From assembly GCF_000619925.1 (NCBI RefSeq), contig NZ_JHVB01000001.1, positions 310,001-374,000 on the forward strand: a stretch of DNA of 64,000 nucleotides, written 5' to 3'. The notes beneath the pieces are model-generated. The model ran no database searches. It was not told the origin of the DNA and was given only the letters and a program-made list of their open reading frames with translations. The translations under genes and the position numbers were made by a program. Numbering within the stretch: position 1 is the first letter of the stretch; each line of letters starts with the position of its first letter. Positions 1 through 10,548 of the stretch are shown in pieces. The DNA is from Treponema sp. C6A8 (GTDB lineage: Bacteria > Spirochaetota > Spirochaetia > Treponematales > Treponemataceae).

Positions 1-2
1 AC

Positions 3-1442
3 GGTGATAATACAGCAAGCGCAACTGGCGCTGGTAATGATAATCTGGAAGAATTCTTTGACGGCAAACTTGATGCAAATGGAAATCAGTATAATCCCAA
101 AAAAAGAACGATTCAAAAACAGCTGCTGACTTCATATCTTCCATACAGATACAATAAAAAATGGGACGGACAGGTTTACTTTATCTCAAACTTGAGCGCA
201 AGCGGTCTTGAAGGCTGGCCAAGTGAACTGAGTGTTGGTGGTGGTATTCAGGGAGAAATAAATTTTTCTGTTTTAGATGAAAAGCTTCTTGTAAAATTTG
301 GCCGCGTTGATCGTGAATGGGCTGGAATGGATAATGGTTCAAGTCTTGTCCTTAATGCTCAGGCAGAACCTTTCTTCGGTCTTGAAGCATCTGCAGTTTT
401 GTTCCCATGGCTGAGATATTCATTTATGGTTGGTTCTTTGGAATATGCTAACCAGGATTATTTTGCAAAAGATTCATGGCCTGGATATACTCAGTTGGAT
501 GATGCATATTTCTTCCAGAATGCTTTTTCAATCAATATGATTGAACTTGATTTCAAGCATTTGCATTTTGACTTTGGAAGCACTGTTGTCTGGCCAAAAC
601 GTTTTGAGCTTGGATATATGTTCCCGCTTACTAATTATGTTGTATATCAGAATAGTGTGGGAGATTACGATAACCTTGCGCTTTTTGGAGATATTCGTCT
701 TCAAAAGGCTGGGCTTGGACAGATTTGGGCTTCAGTATATCTTGATGAAGTTACAGCAATGTTGAAAGCTAATATTTTCCAGGCAACTCGCGCAATGTAT
801 GCATATCAGGCTGGTTTTAAGGTTCCTCTTCCAAAACTTTCATGGGCTTCATTCTCCCTTCGTTATACGAAAGTTGAACCATACTGCTATACTCATCAGG
901 CTATTAACTATACTCCATGGTATAATCATTATATTTATGAAAATTATACTAATGCAGGAAGCTGTCTTGGTTATTATATGCCTCCTAACTCTGATGAGCT
1001 TCTTGGTGAATTTAAATTTAATATTGATCCGACATTATCAGCTCATATCTGCTATCAGTTCAGCCGCCATGGCGCCGACTTTGGTAGTCAGCAGGTTCCG
1101 GGAAGTAACCTCTATTATGAATTAAGCCGTTATAACCGTGATGAATTAGAAAAGTTCTTCCTTCATGATGGTGCTTATAACTGGATTCATGCATTAAGTG
1201 TTGGTGGAGAATTACGTATTCCTGACAGACATTGTCCTATTGTTATTACTGGTGATATTGGTATGGTTTTGAGCTATTACACTGTAATTGATGACGATGA
1301 CTATGATAGAAGTGTTTATGGCAACAACGGAAACTGTAAAAATGCAGGATGGGGCACTTCTTACCACATTGCCAACACAGATGAATATCCGACAACAATT
1401 GGTGTTGTAGTTAGTGTTGGGTGTAAGTTCTTCTTTAAATAA
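3..1442 (+). CDS. Outer-membrane beta-barrel protein, 5' end outside window
   Basis: The reading frame is open from base 3, so the gene begins upstream; there is no in-frame ATG near the left edge and the TTG at 192 is not a convincing start. About 479 residues are visible. The first 40 are polar and rich in Gly, Asn and Asp; the rest alternates aromatic/hydrophobic and polar residues, with many Tyr and Trp, as in outer-membrane barrels, and ends in KFFFK. A stretch around EWAGMDNGSSLVLNAQAEP resembles the strand pattern of Wzi-type capsule assembly barrels, but I cannot prove that family. It faces the phosphonate genes and is separated from them by a large hairpin element. Its substrate and role are unknown; a porin or glycan-anchoring barrel is equally possible. 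Confidence 0.7.
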   Translation, partial: GDNTASATGAGNDNLEEFFDGKLDANGNQYNPKKRTIQKQLLTSYLPYRYNKKWDGQVYFISNLSASGLEGWPSELSVGGGIQGEINFSVLDEKLLVKFGRVDREWAGMDNGSSLVLNAQAEPFFGLEASAVLFPWLRYSFMVGSLEYANQDYFAKDSWPGYTQLDDAYFFQNAFSINMIELDFKHLHFDFGSTVVWPKRFELGYMFPLTNYVVYQNSVGDYDNLALFGDIRLQKAGLGQIWASVYLDEVTAMLKANIFQATRAMYAYQAGFKVPLPKLSWASFSLRYTKVEPYCYTHQAINYTPWYNHYIYENYTNAGSCLGYYMPPNSDELLGEFKFNIDPTLSAHICYQFSRHGADFGSQQVPGSNLYYELSRYNRDELEKFFLHDGAYNWIHALSVGGELRIPDRHCPIVITGDIGMVLSYYTVIDDDDYDRSVYGNNGNCKNAGWGTSYHIANTDEYPTTIGVVVSVGCKFFFK

Positions 1443-1450
1443 AATCGAAT

Positions 1451-1591
1451 AAAAAAGCTCTGTGGGACGCAGACGAAAATTAAGGACAAATGCGACGGTA
1501 TAAAGCATTTGTCCCGCGAGGGGGCAAAACGCGACGCTAACTAGCGTTTTACCTTGATTTTCGTCGTCGCTGGGACCCGCAGGGCTTTTTT
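1451..1591. terminator. Large nested-hairpin element, probable bidirectional terminator
   Basis: The outer stem pairs 1451-1466 (AAAAAAGCTCTGTGGG) with 1576-1591 (CCCGCAGGGCTTTTTT), including two G-T wobble positions. A second stem pairs 1472-1480 (GACGAAAAT) with 1557-1565. Inside are two hairpins: 1484-1493 with 1505-1514 (GGACAAATGC, perfect 10 bp) and 1523-1532 with 1544-1553 (one mismatch). The GC stem ends in a T-run on both strands, which suits the convergent ends of the barrel gene (1442) and pntC (1605). It is far larger than an ordinary intrinsic terminator. Confidence 0.75.
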
Positions 1592-1604
1592 ATTCAAATA
1601 TTAT

Positions 1605-4570
<2,966 letters not shown>

Positions 4571-4583
4571 AATGTTTTCTCCT

Positions 4584-4686
4584 AAAATAAAAGTCGCAAG
4601 CATAGCTTGCTCTGAGCGGTTTTATCGATAATCCTAAAACGACCCGCTGCCGCAGCTCGTTTTTTAACGGATTTTCGATTTTACGC
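4584..4686 (-). repeat. Structured intergenic repeat, copy 1 (aepX-aepY spacer)
   Basis: A GC-rich hairpin element fills almost all of the 116-nt spacer. A 55-nt core (4626-4680) is 50/55 identical to the reverse complement of 55658-55712. The core folds as CGATAATCC with GGATTTTCG (one mismatch) enclosing AAAACGA with TCGTTTT. The neighbouring hairpin GCAAGC-ATA-GCTTGC (4597-4611) lies just upstream of the aepY ribosome-binding site. It could tune aepY expression or mark an mRNA processing site. Confidence 0.75.
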
Positions 4687-5988
4687 TTATTTTGTCCCCG
4701 GAATGAGTTCCAATATCTGTTTAATCGGCATACAAATGTCATTTACTTCGAGTGAGCGTTCTGCTTTCAAAATTGTTTCAGCGCATTTTACCATGGCAGG
4801 GTAGCTTGCGCGGAGCATGTGGTTTGCATAAATAATGATATTTGCACCCCATTCAGCAAGTTCATCTTCTGTAAACTGGTTGTAAGTTGTTGGAACAAGT
4901 ACGATAGGAATATTTTTGTATTCTGCGCGGAATTTCTGACAGAATTCTTTGATATCCATTCCGCTCTTGTCTTTTGAGTGAATCATTACACCGTCGGCAC
5001 CGGCACGAACGGCTGCAAATGCCTTCTTGATTGCTTCATCAACAGAGTAACCTGCAATAATTTCCTCAATGCGGGCAATAATCATAAAGTCTTTAGTAAC
5101 CTGAGCTTTTTTACCTGCAGCAATTTTCTCACAGAATTCTTCTTCAGTCGCAAGAACCTGCTTTGCTTCTGTTCCGAAAAGTGAGTTCTTTTTAAGACCT
5201 TTTTTATCTTCAATGATAACAGCAGAAACACCGTTGCGTTCAAGTGTGCGTACTGTAAATACAAAGTGCTCAGGAATATCTCCTGTATCGCCGTCATAAA
5301 TAATTGGCTTTGTTGTACATTCAAGAATATCTGTAAGCGAGTGCATACGGGTTGTAAGGTCAACAGCTTCAATATCAGGCTTACCCTTAGAAGTAGAGTC
5401 TGTCAAAGAAGAAGACCACATACCGTCAAAGCGGTGGATTCCGTCTTCCTTTTCAACCTCTGCATTTTCTACAATCAAACCGCTCAAACCGCTGTGAGCT
5501 TCCATAATGCGGACAATTTTCTTTGCGGCAATAAGACGGCGGAGGGTAGCACGGCGAACATCCGGTGTAGTGCCGATTGAAGAAGCGTTATCAGCAAGAG
5601 CAGAAGAGTTGATTCCCTGTGTGTAAGGAATTTCTACAACCTGACCGCCCCATTCCTTCATAACTTCAAATACTTCGTCACGGATGTGGTTCAGATAGTT
5701 AGATTTCCAGTCGTCGCCGTGAATAATATAATCCGGCTTATATTTTTTAAGGTTTGGAACATAGCTCCAGTCTTCCTGTGGAACAACTTTTGCTACACCC
5801 TTGATGTTTTCTACTACAGTTTTGCGCTGGTCATAAGTAAGGTAGGGAAGGCGTTTGTGGCTGACGATAGCACTGTCTGTCAAAAGTCCGATAGTAAGCT
5901 CTCCAAGTTTTGCGCCTTCATTGATGATGTTAATGATTCCAGGATGAATGATGTCACCCGTAATTCCAAGATAAACTGTTTTTGCCAT
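4687..5988 (-). CDS. aepX: Phosphoenolpyruvate mutase with N-terminal cytidylyltransferase-like domain
   Basis: It rearranges phosphoenolpyruvate to phosphonopyruvate, making the C-P bond and committing carbon to phosphonates. Residues about 145-433 are the PEP mutase barrel, with the metal-site YDGDTGD (231-237) and the diagnostic EDKKGLKKNS (260-269). Residues 1-100 resemble glycerol-3-phosphate cytidylyltransferase (GDIIHPG, YDQRK, IIHGDDW), but the HxGH motif reads HPGI at 15-18, so this half is probably not catalytic. The start at 5988 is preceded by AGGAG; the upstream in-frame ATG at 6024 overlaps promoter sequence. It is first in the operon and divergent from the HTH-nucleotidyltransferase gene. 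Confidence 0.95.
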   Translation of the reverse strand: MAKTVYLGITGDIIHPGIINIINEGAKLGELTIGLLTDSAIVSHKRLPYLTYDQRKTVVENIKGVAKVVPQEDWSYVPNLKKYKPDYIIHGDDWKSNYLNHIRDEVFEVMKEWGGQVVEIPYTQGINSSALADNASSIGTTPDVRRATLRRLIAAKKIVRIMEAHSGLSGLIVENAEVEKEDGIHRFDGMWSSSLTDSTSKGKPDIEAVDLTTRMHSLTDILECTTKPIIYDGDTGDIPEHFVFTVRTLERNGVSAVIIEDKKGLKKNSLFGTEAKQVLATEEEFCEKIAAGKKAQVTKDFMIIARIEEIIAGYSVDEAIKKAFAAVRAGADGVMIHSKDKSGMDIKEFCQKFRAEYKNIPIVLVPTTYNQFTEDELAEWGANIIIYANHMLRASYPAMVKCAETILKAERSLEVNDICMPIKQILELIPGTK

Positions 5989-6010
5989 TAAATTCTCCTG
6001 TTTAAAGAAA

Positions 6011-6039
6011 ATAGTATTGTTCAAATTTTAATCTTTCAA
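6011..6039 (-). promoter_or_regulatory. Probable aepX operon promoter
   Basis: On the minus strand TTGAAA (6039-6034), a 17-nt spacer and TACTAT (6016-6011) form a good sigma-70-type promoter 22 nt before the aepX ATG. The repeated AAATTTGAACA motif lies inside the spacer, where a bound protein would block the polymerase. Confidence 0.65.
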
Positions 6040-6180
6040 TTTACTTTATAATGAATTATTATGGAAATGTAAAGTAAAAGTGTTCAAATTTAACAATAAA
6101 ATGAATAAAATTGAACAAAAGTTACAAAAAATATCTGAAAATGCTATATTAAATCGGCTTTTCTTATTATAATTTGAACA
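6018..6180. promoter_or_regulatory. Four TGTTCAA/TTGAACA motifs, putative operator array
   Basis: The 193-nt divergent region holds two identical copies of TGTTCAAATTT (6018-6028, 6081-6091) and two inverted copies, TTGAACA (6111-6117) and AATTTGAACA (6171-6180). One sits in the aepX promoter spacer and one between the -10 and start codon of the divergent gene. An inverted pair TTTACTTTA/TAAAGTAAA (6040-6048, 6070-6078) lies between them. The divergent gene encodes a winged helix, so autoregulation plus control of aepX is an attractive inference. Some of the TTGAAC stretches could instead be -35 boxes. Confidence 0.5.
6168..6173 (+). promoter_or_regulatory. -10 box of the HTH-nucleotidyltransferase gene (leaderless type)
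   Basis: TATAAT lies 8 nt before the ATG at 6182. There is no Shine-Dalgarno, so the transcript would begin at or next to the start codon. No strong -35 is visible (TATATT at 6145-6150). Confidence 0.5.
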
Positions 6181-6181
6181 G

Positions 6182-7069
6182 ATGCTGAACGAAAAAGAAT
6201 TCGATATATTAAAGATAATCGAAGGCTCAAAGGAAAATCTTTCTCAAAGATCCATAGCAAAAGAAGCCGGATATTCAATCGGAACCGTAAACTCAACTTA
6301 TGCTTTGCTTGAAGAAAAGGGCTGTATTGCAAGTGGCCAGATTACAGCCGAAGGATTAAAAGCACTGGAGCCTTACCGCGTAAAAAGAATTGTCTTTATT
6401 GCCGCAGGTTTTGGAACAAGGCTTGTACCGATTACTTTGAATACTCCAAAGCCCCTTGTCCGTGTAAAAGGTGTAAGAATTATTGATACAATGCTTGACG
6501 CTGCCATGGCTGCCGGAATTGAAGAAATAATAATCGTGCGCGGCTATCTTAGTGAGCAGTTTGATCAGCTTTTGTATAAATATCCTAATATTAAGTTTAT
6601 TGAAAATCCTGTTTATAACGAAGCCAACAATATCAGTTCAGCTATGTGTGCCCGTTACAATTTTGAAAATGCCTATATCTGCGAAGCCGACTTAATCATA
6701 AAAAATCCAAAGCTTATTTCAAAATACCAGTATTCTTCAAATTACTGCGGCGTAAAATGCGAAAGAACAGATGACTGGTGCCTTTATGTAAATAAGGGAA
6801 AAATTACCGGCGTGAGTGTAGGCGGCTTAAACGCTTATCGAATGGTGGGAATTTCATACTGGACAGAAGCTGACGGTAAAAAGCTTGGCGAATGCATTCA
6901 GAAAGTCTATGAAATGCCTGGTGGAAAAGAAAAATACTGGGACAGCGTTCCCCTTGATGTCTGCAAAAAAGATTTTAATCTGAGTCTGCGCGAATGTTCC
7001 TTTGACGATTTTACAGAAATCGATACCTTTAATGAGCTTAAAAAACTGGATCCAGGCTATGCGGTTTAG
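6182..7069 (+). CDS. Winged-helix / LicC-like nucleotidyltransferase fusion, candidate regulator
   Basis: Residues about 1-62 form a winged helix-turn-helix (LSQRSIAKEAGYSIGTVNST as helix-turn-recognition helix, then a short wing). Residues 68-295 form a LicC-type CTP:phosphocholine-cytidylyltransferase-like domain with AAGFGTR (74-80), TPKPLV (K90) and CEADLI. Known LicC enzymes activate phosphocholine and the homologous PntC domain activates AEP, so the ligand here could be CTP plus phosphocholine, AEP or a related phosphoester. Divergence from aepX and the motif array between them suggest it senses pathway metabolites. It may also be an active enzyme, as the nucleotide motifs are intact. 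It ends 2 nt from the convergent GT gene. Confidence 0.8.
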   Translation: MLNEKEFDILKIIEGSKENLSQRSIAKEAGYSIGTVNSTYALLEEKGCIASGQITAEGLKALEPYRVKRIVFIAAGFGTRLVPITLNTPKPLVRVKGVRIIDTMLDAAMAAGIEEIIIVRGYLSEQFDQLLYKYPNIKFIENPVYNEANNISSAMCARYNFENAYICEADLIIKNPKLISKYQYSSNYCGVKCERTDDWCLYVNKGKITGVSVGGLNAYRMVGISYWTEADGKKLGECIQKVYEMPGGKEKYWDSVPLDVCKKDFNLSLRECSFDDFTEIDTFNELKKLDPGYAV

Positions 7070-7071
7070 GT

Positions 7072-8163
7072 TTAAGACTCTGCATTCTGACTAAGAACAG
7101 CAAGGATGGCTTTTGCAGTTTTTTCAAAAGAATATTTTTCTTCAAAAGCCGGAAGCGGCTTATTTTCATTCCAGACTGTAAATAATTTTTCTGAAAGATC
7201 GGCTGCGTCTCCGCACTTAAAATAAGTTATCGGATAATCTGCATATACTTCCTTGAAAACTTCAATGTCACTTACAATTGCATTTGTGCCGCAGTTGAGG
7301 GCCTGAAGGGGTGGAAGGCCAAAGCCTTCATAAAAGGATGGCTGTACAAGGATTTTTGCTTGTGTAAGACGGGCTTTTAATTCTTCATCACTTATAAAGC
7401 CTGTAAACTCAATATTTTTTGAAGAAGCTTCTTCTATCAGCTTTGAAATACCTTCGTCATTTGTCCGGAAGTTTTCCTTTGAGCCGACGATAACTAATTT
7501 TGGGAGGGGAGCAGATGGTATTTTTTCTGAAAGTTTTTTACAAAAATCAACAAATGCGGGAATTAAAATCTGAAGGCCCTTGTGTTTTTTTATGTTCCCG
7601 ATGAAAATGATAGTGTCTGTTTTTGGCAGTGAAAGGGCATTTTTTTTAAGAAGAAATTCGGGCACACTTGAATGAACAACATGAACCGGCTTTTTACAGG
7701 CTAGTTTTTTTACGATGCGGGACTTACTGAATTCTGTAACGGTAAAAATAGCTTTTGAACGATATACCGCATATTTATAAAAAAGTTTTCTTATAAAAGT
7801 TCCGCTTTTGCCGGCAAGTCCTTTTACATCAAGAAAAACAATATCATGAATAGTCGTAAAAACCGGAATTTTAATTCCTCCGGGAATATTGCAGTAAGGA
7901 GAAAAATAAAAATCATTATGATTTATAATTCTCAAAATCCCTTTTGGAAAGAGAAACAATTCTTTTAGTGAAAAAGGTTTTACATCACAGGGAAGAAAAG
8001 AAATTTTTTCTGATTTAGAAATGTTTTTTAATTCATTACTAAGACTTTCAAGACCTAAAAGAGTAAAATCATTATCTGTTTTAAGAAGATGAGGAAGAAT
8101 TCCATCAATAAATGCGCCGATTCCGCTTTTTTTACACCAGCGGCAGTCTAAAACAATTTTCAT
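7072..8163 (-). CDS. Glycosyltransferase family 4
   Basis: A 363-residue GT-B transferase. The C-terminal half has the GT4 donor-site signature (PSFYEGFGLPPLQALNCG), with the first Glu of the EX7E motif in YEGFG, and a preceding IIFIGNIKKHKG nucleotide-binding turn. It lacks membrane segments and should act on the cytoplasmic face, adding one sugar to a growing surface glycan. Its donor is not evident; GDP-heptose and GDP-mannose are both made by genes in this window. It is the last gene of the minus-strand operon that contains the YidC-sulfatase proteins and begins 9 nt after the preceding GT gene. Confidence 0.85.
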   Translation of the reverse strand: MKIVLDCRWCKKSGIGAFIDGILPHLLKTDNDFTLLGLESLSNELKNISKSEKISFLPCDVKPFSLKELFLFPKGILRIINHNDFYFSPYCNIPGGIKIPVFTTIHDIVFLDVKGLAGKSGTFIRKLFYKYAVYRSKAIFTVTEFSKSRIVKKLACKKPVHVVHSSVPEFLLKKNALSLPKTDTIIFIGNIKKHKGLQILIPAFVDFCKKLSEKIPSAPLPKLVIVGSKENFRTNDEGISKLIEEASSKNIEFTGFISDEELKARLTQAKILVQPSFYEGFGLPPLQALNCGTNAIVSDIEVFKEVYADYPITYFKCGDAADLSEKLFTVWNENKPLPAFEEKYSFEKTAKAILAVLSQNAES

Positions 8164-8172
8164 ATTGTATCA

Positions 8173-9291
8173 CTATTTAATTTTGATTTTTTCTTTTGTT
8201 TCTTCAACAATCTCTTCAAATTCCTTACGGAACCTTTCTTCAGAGAAAGTTTTTGCATATTCTGCTATTTCTTCTGCTTTGTAAATGCCTTTTTCATAGT
8301 TTTCTTCAAATCGAAGTATTGCATTTTTTAGACTTTCTGTTTCCTGGCGGTCAAAGAAAGTTCCAGTCTTTCCTTCAACCACAGTTTCGCAGGCACCGCC
8401 ACGGCCAAAGGCAATTACCGGGCAGGAACAGGCCATTGCTTCAAGAGGGGCAAGACCAAAATCTTCTTCTGCACAGAAAATCATCGCTTTAGCCCGCTGC
8501 AGATGGTCACGAAGAATTTCATCTGGTGCCTTACCTAAGAAGACAATATTGTCACAGTTTTTTGCAAGCTCACGAAGATTCTTTTCTTCAGGACCGCCGC
8601 CAATTACATAGAGTTTTTTACCAAGTTCCTTGCAGGCAGAAATTGCAAGATCCATTCGCTTGTAGGAAACAAAACGACTGAATGCAACATAAAAATCTTC
8701 TTTGGTTTTTAAAAAATCTGGATAAAATCTTCTTACATTTACAGGTGAATAAATTACACTTGCATCACGGTTCCAGAATTTTTTTATTCGGCGGGCAATA
8801 TATTTTGAATTTGCAACAAGGGCATCAGGGCGCTGGGCTGAAATCCAGTCCCAGATACGAATCTGTGTCATCCAGCGGTCCATGAAAAAGCCTGTCAGCT
8901 TGCTGCTTCTCTTTTTGTAATCGAAGAATAAATCCCATGCATAGCGCATTGGTGAATGAACGTAAGCAATCTGAGGTACGTGAGGAGGAACAATAACTCC
9001 TTTTGCACAGCTGGAAGATGAACATAAAACAAGGTCATAACCTGTTAAATCAAAACTTTCAAAAGCGCGTGGCATGAATTTCAGAAGTTTTGTATAGATT
9101 TTAGTTGCAAAAGGAAACTTCTGAAGTTTTGATGTATAAATCTTTACACCTTCAAAATGTCCCTTCATGTTTTTTTTGTCATAAACAAGCGTATAAATAT
9201 CAGCCTGAGGATACATCCTGAGCCATAATTCTACGAAAGTTTCAGAACCTCCGTAAGTTGTAAGCCATTCATGAACAATTGCAACTTTCAT
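8173..9291 (-). CDS. Glycosyltransferase family 4, WbaZ/mannosyltransferase-like
   Basis: A 372-residue GT-B enzyme. The N-terminus (MKVAIVHEWLTTYGGSETFV) and the middle (YVHSPMRYAWDLFFDY) are typical of the WbaZ-type mannosyltransferases of O-antigen loci. The C-terminal half has FSRFVSYKRMDLAI and CAEEDFGLAPLEAMACSCP, which includes the EX7E donor motif. This subgroup usually takes GDP-mannose; a GDP-heptose donor is also plausible because that pathway is encoded in the same operon. AGGAAAA precedes the start. It lies 9 nt after the CDP-glycerol-transferase-like gene. Confidence 0.85.
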   Translation of the reverse strand: MKVAIVHEWLTTYGGSETFVELWLRMYPQADIYTLVYDKKNMKGHFEGVKIYTSKLQKFPFATKIYTKLLKFMPRAFESFDLTGYDLVLCSSSSCAKGVIVPPHVPQIAYVHSPMRYAWDLFFDYKKRSSKLTGFFMDRWMTQIRIWDWISAQRPDALVANSKYIARRIKKFWNRDASVIYSPVNVRRFYPDFLKTKEDFYVAFSRFVSYKRMDLAISACKELGKKLYVIGGGPEEKNLRELAKNCDNIVFLGKAPDEILRDHLQRAKAMIFCAEEDFGLAPLEAMACSCPVIAFGRGGACETVVEGKTGTFFDRQETESLKNAILRFEENYEKGIYKAEEIAEYAKTFSEERFRKEFEEIVEETKEKIKIK

Positions 9292-9300
9292 CTTTTTTTC

Positions 9301-10548
9301 CTATTTTGCCTTTGATTCAAGTTTTGAAACTGTGCTGATCATATAATCTGCAATATTCTGTCCAGACTTTCCGATTTCCATCCAGGCTGTAGCTTTCGCT
9401 TCCTTACGTGCCTGTGCGAGTTCCGGTGAATCGCTTGCTTCTTTGATGACTTTTTCGATGTTGTCGAACTGACTGTCATCAAGCTTGATTCCCATTTTCT
9501 TGAGGATTTCAAACTGCCAGAGTTCATGAGGCAAGTCATAAGCATCATAAGGACGAAGATCCATGTTTGTATTTACGTACATAACAGGCTTGTCACAGAG
9601 GAAGGTATAGTCAAAAATGATTCCCGAAAAATCAGAAATCATAATGTCTGCTTTTTTCATAGAGAAAATGTTATCCCTGTTGTAATCCCATTCAAGGTTT
9701 TTATTGTCCTTGTAGCGGTTTTCAAGGCGTTCAAGCATATCAGCTTCTGATTTTTTTGACTGAGGATGTGGACGTACGATAATTCTCCAGCCTGTTTTTA
9801 CAAGCGGGTCAAGGAGTTTTTCACCATACTTTTTAAGAACACCCACGTCACCCCATGAAGGTGAAACAAGAACTGTAAACGGATGGTCTTTTTCCTCTTC
9901 AATTCCACTGATTTTTGAAGCAAGAACATCAAGATATGAACATCCTACAGTTACGAGTTCCTTTTTATTAATGCCGCGCTGATTTTCAAGATACTGAATG
10001 TCAGCCTTCTGATAGTCACCTGTAAGAAGAACAGAATCGAAAAAGTCCAGACCAAAAAGACGGTAAGTTGTTGCGTCGTTCGGCATGTGAAGGACATGTG
10101 AGTAATGCTTTACGTTTTTACTGCGCTTAAGCTGATAAACCTGAAGACCTGGTGTTGTCATAAGAACAAAACCTGCGCTCAGCATATTAAGGCGGGCAAA
10201 GGCAGAGTTTCCTTCACCAATAAATTCAGGCTTTACAAACTGATAGTTCTGCTCGAATACAGGGTCATCTTTTGCAGATGTGTAATAATTCAACTCAATC
10301 TGACGCTTTTCAAATTCATCAGCAACAGGCTTAAAAGTGTTGAAATACTGCTTTCCTTCGCTGTAAATTACATATTTTTTGTAAGAAGCATCCTGAACAA
10401 CGCCGTCTTTCTTTCCAGAAAAGAATACCTTAAGTTTCAGCAGGGCTGCCTTTGCAAGGAAGAAAAGGGTTGCTGCCGCACCAATGAGGATAGAAAAAAG
10501 CATACTTCCCGTACCCGGGTCAATGTAAAGAAGAAAAGTTGTATTCAT
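9301..10548 (-). CDS. CDP-glycerol glycerophosphotransferase-like protein; candidate CMP-AEP transferase
   Basis: This 415-residue protein has one N-terminal membrane segment (about 11-38) followed by a TagB/TagF-type GT-B domain. Recognisable parts are VSPSWGDVGVLKKYG, IVRPHPQSKKS and MISDFSGIIFDYTFLCDKPV, the family signature with catalytic-region Asp/Ser. TagF-type enzymes transfer phosphoglycerol from CDP-glycerol with release of CMP. No CDP-glycerol synthase gene (tagD) is visible here, while CMP-AEP is made next door, so AEP transfer is a reasonable hypothesis and not proven. Its ATG overlaps the stop of the upstream YidC-sulfatase gene by 1 nt (TAATG), so the two are translationally coupled. 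Confidence 0.8.
   Translation of the reverse strand: MNTTFLLYIDPGTGSMLFSILIGAAATLFFLAKAALLKLKVFFSGKKDGVVQDASYKKYVIYSEGKQYFNTFKPVADEFEKRQIELNYYTSAKDDPVFEQNYQFVKPEFIGEGNSAFARLNMLSAGFVLMTTPGLQVYQLKRSKNVKHYSHVLHMPNDATTYRLFGLDFFDSVLLTGDYQKADIQYLENQRGINKKELVTVGCSYLDVLASKISGIEEEKDHPFTVLVSPSWGDVGVLKKYGEKLLDPLVKTGWRIIVRPHPQSKKSEADMLERLENRYKDNKNLEWDYNRDNIFSMKKADIMISDFSGIIFDYTFLCDKPVMYVNTNMDLRPYDAYDLPHELWQFEILKKMGIKLDDSQFDNIEKVIKEASDSPELAQARKEAKATAWMEIGKSGQNIADYMISTVSKLESKAK

Noticed and set aside
192-1442. Complete gene starting at TTG 192
   Set aside because: The frame continues without a stop to the left edge with barrel-like sequence, and no ribosome-binding site precedes the TTG.
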